Positions 58,650-64,000 of a stretch of 64,000 nucleotides of DNA are shown in pieces. Position numbers and translations under genes: made by a program. The DNA is from Haplomitrium mnioides. Taxonomy: Eukaryota; Marchantiophyta; Haplomitriopsida; Calobryales. Numbering within the stretch: the stretch's first letter is position 1; each line of letters starts with the position of its first letter. The notes under the pieces were generated by a model that did no database searches, had not been told where the DNA came from, and worked only from the letters and a program-made list of their open reading frames with translations. Location of the stretch: the NCBI GenBank assembly GCA_049999725.1, contig JBNGIS010033771.1, forward strand, positions 1 through 64,000. Direction: 5' to 3'.

Positions 58650-59566
58650 CCTTATCACCAGGTAGTTCAAGGCAAACTCCTTCCCCCAATCCAGGTTGGT
58701 ACCTTCAGCAAGGCTACCAGGGGCTTAACTCTAGATCCATTAGCCAACCGCATAATCCTTTCAGTTGGGGAAAAAGTCTTGAAGCCCAATCAGTGGGTGG
58801 TCTCCTTCACCATGGTGTTTACTCCTACCCCTCTATCCCCGAGCACCAAGGACAGAGTGCACCCTGCAATCTAGATGTCTATCTCTGGAGCTCTCTTATC
58901 TTCGCAAATCATCCTTAAGTCGGCGGTGGTGCCCACCGTGCGGAGCTTTCTTTTCTTTCTGGCGCCCATGAGTAGCTCTCGGAGCCGCCTCTTGTATATA
59001 GGGCTATCACTGATCAACTGACCTACGATCGCAGTGACTGGAGAGTCCCTTACAACCCTTTGAATGTTGTAAGGCGCGCAAGCGCTGGATGGGGGCTGGG
59101 GTGCAGGGTCTTGTTTGGCATGCTCAACGGCATTTCTACGATTGACCTCCCGCATGGTCTTCTCCACTGCTTGCTGAGCTTTAGCTACCTCCAAGGTTTC
59201 CAACTGCTTCTTCACTTCTTCCTCCTGCTTGTAATCCGAGTCCTCCTCAGTGGGGAGCATGTTCGCAGCCCTCTCCTTCTTCCTAGCTTGCTTGGCCTTT
59301 CCTTTTTCCTTGGCCCTGGCTGCTGCCCTAGTGGCCACTCGATAACAGTCCTCCTCCAGTGGTGCTTCCACTTCTGGAAACTCTGCCCCATGCTCCCATG
59401 AGGTGGTCACCAAGTTGGCTACTGCCGATGGAGGTGCCTGTTGGGCTAGGTTGGGAGGCAACTCCTGCCTTCTAGAATGGGGGCAATTATTGGCTTGATG
59501 CCCTTCCTTTTTGCAGCCGGTATACAGTGGCGGTGGCATGCCATACCCTTGCTTCTTGGGTTCCAA
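58650..59566 (-). pseudogene. Gag end (zinc knuckle) and protease-like region
   Basis: Frame 59566-58871 starts near CKKEGHQANNC (zinc knuckle), then a Lys/Glu-rich stretch, SPVTAIVGQLISDSPIYKRR and MGARKKRKLRTVGTTADLRM. After its stop the broken frame continues LSLVLGDRGVGVNTMVKET and LANGSRVKPLVALLKVPTWI, which resembles a retropepsin with an altered active-site triad. Confidence 0.65.
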
Positions 59567-59605
59567 AAAATTAAGGGAAATGTGGCATGGCTACCCACAG
59601 TTCCA

Positions 59606-60981
59606 TCATACCATCACCATGGTCCAGTTTGGGCCGGTCCCTGACCCTTCTGGCCGCGCGTGTCCCCAAGCCGCTGATTGGCCAAGCACTATATTGACTA
59701 GTCTACCTGCTATCAGTCGGAGTTGGTTGACCACCTGGTACACGAGCTCGAGTGACTCCTTTTGTACATATTCCACCTCCTCATGGTACCACTTGGGTGG
59801 ATCCTCCCTTACGTAATGGATAGGCATCCTATCCAGGGGGCATTCTTGGGGAGAGTGCCCATAGGTTCTGCACTTCACGCACCATACGTGCGCCCTTCGT
59901 GCCAACAATTTTTTCCCTTCGGGCTTCAGGCTTGCAAAATGCATTGTCATGGCCTCCAATTTTGCATTAATCTCTTCCATGGGGTCTTTCGCCCCCCTCT
60001 TCTTGCTGGTTCCCCCCCAGCTCCTCTCTCATGGGATCAGTGGGCCTTTTTCTCCTTGCTCTCCTTATGCCTATCAGGTTTCTTGGCCCTCTTCTCTTTG
60101 GCCTCTTTTTTCTTTTTGCTCCCATTCTTTCGCCTCTAGTGGGACTTTTCATCCTATGAGCTCTCTGGGCTGCTCTCGCTCTCTGATTCAGACTCTGAAG
60201 AGGAGCTATCATCAGAGCTATCTTCCTCACTAGAACTCTCTGAAGAACTGTCTGACTCATTCCTCCTCTTCGACTTCCTTTTTTAGCTTGCCACTTCAAC
60301 CTTGATATAGGACAAGGCTTCTTCCACTTCTTGCTCCAAGCATGTGGGTTTGGACCTCCTCACCTAGGCCCCTAGACTCCTGAGCAGGGCTGAAATGAAC
60401 CAAAAGGTAAGCATCCCATCCTATGTAAGGGGGTTAATCTTCCTGGCCATCCTCTGGAAACGTTGAAGAAACTTCCGCACTAATTCGTTCTTCTTCATCT
60501 CCATTTGGCCTATCTTGATCAAGGCCTCGGATTCCCCACCTATCTTCCTGAATTCCTCCAGGAAGGCCGTCTTGAAAGTGTCTCTCTTGGTGGCCTCTGG
60601 TAGGGTTTGGTACCAGAGGCTAGCCTCCCCTTTGAACACCCTAAGGAGAATGGCCTCCTTGATGAGGTTCTCCCCAAATACATAGGCTGTGCCCTCGAAC
60701 TCATCCAACCACTCATCTGGATCCTCCCTGGTAGATCCCCGGAATGTCTTGTATCTGAACCGGGACCTCTGTGTCACATGCCCCACATTGGCCATTGGGG
60801 TGGTGGGTGGTATGGAATAAGAAGCTCTGGCCGTCTTTTCCAAGCTTCTTCCACTTCTGAGTAAGATCCCTCCTTTATCCAACTCGGGCAACCTCCTTGG
60901 CTGGTCTCCTTCCACTTCTAGTGCTAGGCTGCTCCCAGAATTCCAGACTCTTTTCCCTTGCTCCACTGTTTTACTCCACAA
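59606..60981 (-). pseudogene. Gag of the minus-strand gypsy
   Basis: Frame 60981-60421: DEWLDEFEGTAYVFGENLIK, EASLWYQTLPEATKRDTFKT, MEMKKNELVRKFLQRFQRMA is a gypsy gag (retrotransposon capsid). A Ser/Glu-rich and Lys-rich low-complexity linker follows (60300-59967), then the frame 59980-59606 with CVKCRTYGHSPQEC (zinc knuckle, CCHC). Stops near 60418, 60300 and 60000 split it. The start ATG at 60981 lies 76 bp from the LTR. Confidence 0.82.
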
Positions 60982-61056
60982 ATGACTGCAAGGTTACTTT
61001 CCATAACTCTTTTGTCCCGCCGTGATCGCAAAAAAAATAAAATGGTATATCAACCT

Positions 61057-62387
61057 TGTGATCATGGCTTTAACTCTTTTCCGACCAAGTTACACCCACT
61101 TAAGGGCTGACTAGTGTTTTGGGACCTTTTATGGGAGGGGCTTTGCACCAAATAGACCCCAACTCCTTCTTACCAACTCAAGAGTGATTGCACAACACTT
61201 AATAACACCCAAGCACACACACCCCTCCTTCGGGCCTTAACCTCGAAAGGTGCTACTTGGAAGACAAGGGCAGATAGAACATGGCATCTGATTCTTGTCT
61301 GCAATGACCTCTTGGTGAGTCCTCTCTTGGGAACCTTGAGTGATTCTTGTTTGCCTCACAGTCCTGGCCACTAGTCCATAGTTGCTTTAGTAGCAACCCT
61401 ACTCATTCACATTCACTTTCCCAAGACACACACGGGTAGGCTGTTATGCAGCTGAGTCAATACGAAATGTAATTCAGAAGTCCAAAACTAGACCCAATCA
61501 CCTTGTATACATAAGGGGAAACAAGTCCCAACATCCAAATGCCACATTACAATGCTATTAGTTCTGACTTTCCCTTCCCATGGTAATTCTAGGATATGAC
61601 AAATGAAATGCAGGCACTCTAAATACTAAGAACTTCACAGAACTATAGACATAACACAAATCTAACAATGCACATGGACATAGATACACTTGTACAAGCT
61701 CCCAACCTTGCCAATATTGCAGGCCTTACTGCGTCCCAAGAACTAATCTTTCCTCCAAACTTTCCTTCAACTCCCATTAGCAACTCCAATCTTCCTCCAA
61801 TCCTTCATCCGCATACTCTCATCCAAATAGTTTTTCAACTTCCCTCGCAAGAAACCTTGAATTTACTTCCTCAGTCTTGGAAGAGGATTTCTTTAACTTC
61901 CACCTCTGGAAGATAGTCCCCTCAACTGCTGGCCACCCACTCCACCTTGAGCTTTGAATGGATCTTTTCTGTAGTGTGTGGGCACTAACACAGCCACTCC
62001 TCTCTTGATCCACTTGAGAAATTTGACCAAAAATGCCCCAAACGCCCCTAGGATTGATGCTCCTGCACAGACGATGCTGAGACGACCCCAAGATCCCCCC
62101 TTGGCAACCTCCCTTGAATTCAAGACTGAAAGAACTCCCTTCAAATTCAAGTGGCGATCCACCTCCAAATGTTGGTCCACCTCCAAAAGCTGGTCCACCT
62201 GCAACAATGAGTCTACTTGGATTGCTTGAGACTCTAGAGCTCCACGCTCAACGATTCTCAACATCCCTCCAGTCCACCTCCACCCTTGCTAGTCCCACTA
62301 CACAAGTCCACTCGCCTCACATGAATCTTGGCTGGAATGCTCTCCTCTCTCCCTCGCTGCTTCTTCCTCCTCGAGTTTGCTCTCAGA
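61057..62387 (-). repeat. LTR (5' copy in element orientation), 1331 bp
   Basis: Plus-strand start TGTGATCATGGCTTTAACTC, end CTCGAGTTTGCTCTCAGA. Same length as 51021-52351 and similar throughout; the minus frames 61819-62264 match those at 51858-52180. Confidence 0.85.
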
Positions 62388-64000
62388 ACTTGTGGGAGCA
62401 CGGTTGCTGACAGGAAATCAGAAGTAGCTCGAATAAGTTCTTTTCGACACAGTGGAGTAAGAAGGAAATGGTAAAGCTTTAAGTTTTGGATTAATGAGTG
62501 TAGAATTGTAAGATGTAAGGATTAGAGGAATAGTTTTGATATTATTGGCCAAGGAGAGAGGGCTAAATGATGAAGAAGTGATGTCCTTTTTAGTGGGGGA
62601 AAAAAATTTGTAAAACTAATCTAGTTGTTGAGGGCCAGCCAGCCCCTATCAATCTACATGTGTTTTGATAAACAGCTTGCCCAAGAGCCAGTGGAAGTGT
62701 ATCTGTCGAAGGACAATTTGCCCTGTTGTTGTGTGCCCTGAACTAGATCCGTCCAGGGGCAGAGTATTAAGCGATGGCCTTATACCCCTGTGGAGCTGCC
62801 TCTTGAAGGGTAATTAGAGTCAAATGTTTATATAGTGCTTCTGACTTATGATACAAGACTTATGGGATATTTGGAGGTGACTAGGGAAAGCCACCTGTTA
62901 CGAAGGATTCGAGAGAGCCACAAGTGTTTGGATCAAGACAAGGAATCCGAAGATGAGGAAGAGATTTTCGGAATCGATCAGCTATGAGTAAGGGGAATTA
63001 ATCGGAATTGAAGGATGATCGTTTGTTGTGCGAAGGAGGAGATGATTTGTAATGATCTGATACGAAATGGAAGATTTACGAATGAAAGGTAAGATTGATC
63101 AGCGTTGAAGGCTTCTGAAGGAATCAAATGTCGTAAAATTTAAGGAATAAAATTTGCGAAGCGAATTCTTGAGATAGAATGTTCAATGGATTGGTTAAGA
63201 GGAAAGTTCGTTGGCATAGAGTTTTCTAATGGCGAATGAAGGTGCTTGGGGAAATCAAATTGAGGCGATGTTGCGGATAGATCTGCGTGAGTACCTGGTG
63301 CAAAAATGCTCCTGCTACGAAGTGATGAGCTGCAAAAGGAAGAATTGTATTACGAAAAGAATCAAAGTGAAGAATGGTCGTGCGCGACAAGCCGATGCGG
63401 AAATGTGTGGAAAGGAAGCGAATAAAGTGGGAATCAATCGGATCAGCGAGGAAGTGACCGACGACGAATTTCTGCTGTGTGAATAATTGTAATTGGAAGG
63501 AATTAAAATTTTAAAGGGATAAGAAAGAAATTAGAAGTGAGCGCAAGTGGAGTCCGTAGTCCGTGAGTGAAGTGGAGAGTCCGTGAGTCCAAAGAAGGCT
63601 TTGGAACTTCGCGTTACATTGTGGGGAACCCCAGTTAAGGAGGTTCTGATTTGCTTTCCGAAGTGGGGAACCCCGGTTACGGGGGATTTAGTTTTGTGTC
63701 CGTGTGGGGATCTGAAGTGGGACACCCCGATTTAAATGGTTCCGATGGGGATTACGAAGTGGGGAGCACCTGTTAGGAAGGTTGCTTTCCGAGGAGATCA
63801 ACGGAAGGATGCTTGGCGAAATAGTGATATATGAAATGGCGACTTATCGGTGTTTTGCACGAAAAAAGGAAAGGTGTGTGAGGAGAGAAGTTTGAATGGC
63901 GAATTGGTGATTTGTTATGGTTTCGATGTGGAAGTCGAACTGAAAGTTCGAAAGTTCGAAAGGGCGAAACGACTACTCTGCGGAATTTGAAAAGTTCGAA
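62388..64000. other. Flanking sequence, no recognised gene
   Basis: An 85-codon plus frame at 63229-63486 (MANEGAWGNQIEAMLRIDLR) has no family I recognise. GTGGGGAACCCC-type repeats at 63.62-63.77 kb are spaced about 55-60 bp apart and are the inverted counterpart of GGGTTCCCCAC-type blocks at 53.8 kb. The window ends with GTTCGAAAGTTCGAAAG repeats. Confidence 0.45.

Larger units (their letters stand above)
51021..62387 (-). mobile_element. Ty3/gypsy retrotransposon on the minus strand, decayed
   Basis: Two direct repeats of equal length (51021-52351 and 61057-62387, 1331 bp each) bracket a minus-strand gag-pol. Gag starts near 60981 close to the right repeat. Zinc knuckles, protease, RT, RNase H, integrase follow down to about 55.29 kb, and a 2.6-3-kb non-coding stretch separates pol from the left repeat. 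Numerous stops and a damaged RT active site. No target duplication is obvious (TGTAT left, ACTTG right). Confidence 0.82.

Noticed and set aside
63229-63486. 85-codon frame as a host gene
   Set aside because: No recognisable domain, no supporting splice or neighbour evidence; left as unassigned flank.

Overview
The window looks like nuclear DNA of a land plant: one intron-rich gene surrounded by nested, decayed LTR retrotransposons (Ty1/copia and Ty3/gypsy), solo LTRs and AT-rich minisatellites. I cannot fix the species. The repeat style and a retroelement carrying a cytosine methyltransferase would fit a non-seed plant or an early-diverging streptophyte lineage, but that is inference. No rRNA, tRNA or CRISPR array was seen. 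There is one 10-base N gap (2967-2976).

Layout. 1-3.4 kb: AT-rich repeats, a 52-bp tandem repeat, a ~48-bp minisatellite and the N gap. 3749-10909 (minus): the only apparently intact host gene. It has 12 exons whose splice phases all agree, giving a predicted 1669-residue protein with an Arg/Ser-rich N-terminus, a long Ser-rich region, an extended PHD finger and a pre-SET/SET/post-SET histone lysine methyltransferase. 10.9-11.7 kb: its upstream region, with a perfect TGACG palindrome and a W-box cluster. 11806-19654: a broken Ty1/copia element with very short (~110 bp) LTRs, inserted in an older solo LTR; a minisatellite interrupts its reverse transcriptase. 19.7-20.5 kb: LTR fragments. 21.3-24.5 kb plus 35.2-36.4 kb: the two halves of an old Ty3/gypsy chromovirus split by a younger insertion.

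24525-35212: that insertion, flanked by a perfect 5-bp target duplication (AAGCA), is the most interesting object here. It is a Ty3/gypsy-type element coding, in order, gag with zinc knuckles, protease, a C5-cytosine DNA methyltransferase, reverse transcriptase, RNase H, DDE integrase and a C-terminal PHD finger. Its terminal repeats are arranged A1 - internal - B1 - A2 - B2, which resembles the split direct repeats of PAT/Ngaro-type DIRS elements rather than ordinary LTRs. It is dead; most of its stops are CAG/CAA to TAG/TAA or TGG to TAG changes, as expected from deamination of methylated cytosine.

36.7-38.9 kb: a ~78-bp minisatellite built around AAGCTAGCTT. 39.4-40.4 kb: a copia fragment (minus). 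40.4-43.3 and 48.05-50.46 kb: two copies of an unidentified dispersed element (here called Z) with shared minus-strand reading frames. 43.3-48 kb: unidentified degenerate coding remnants. 50.46-51.02 kb: a solo LTR. 51021-62387: a minus-strand Ty3/gypsy element between two 1331-bp direct repeats. 62.4-64 kb: flanking sequence, partly an inverted relative of 53.8-54.2 kb.

Only the SET-domain gene looks functional. The rest records successive insertions into one another.
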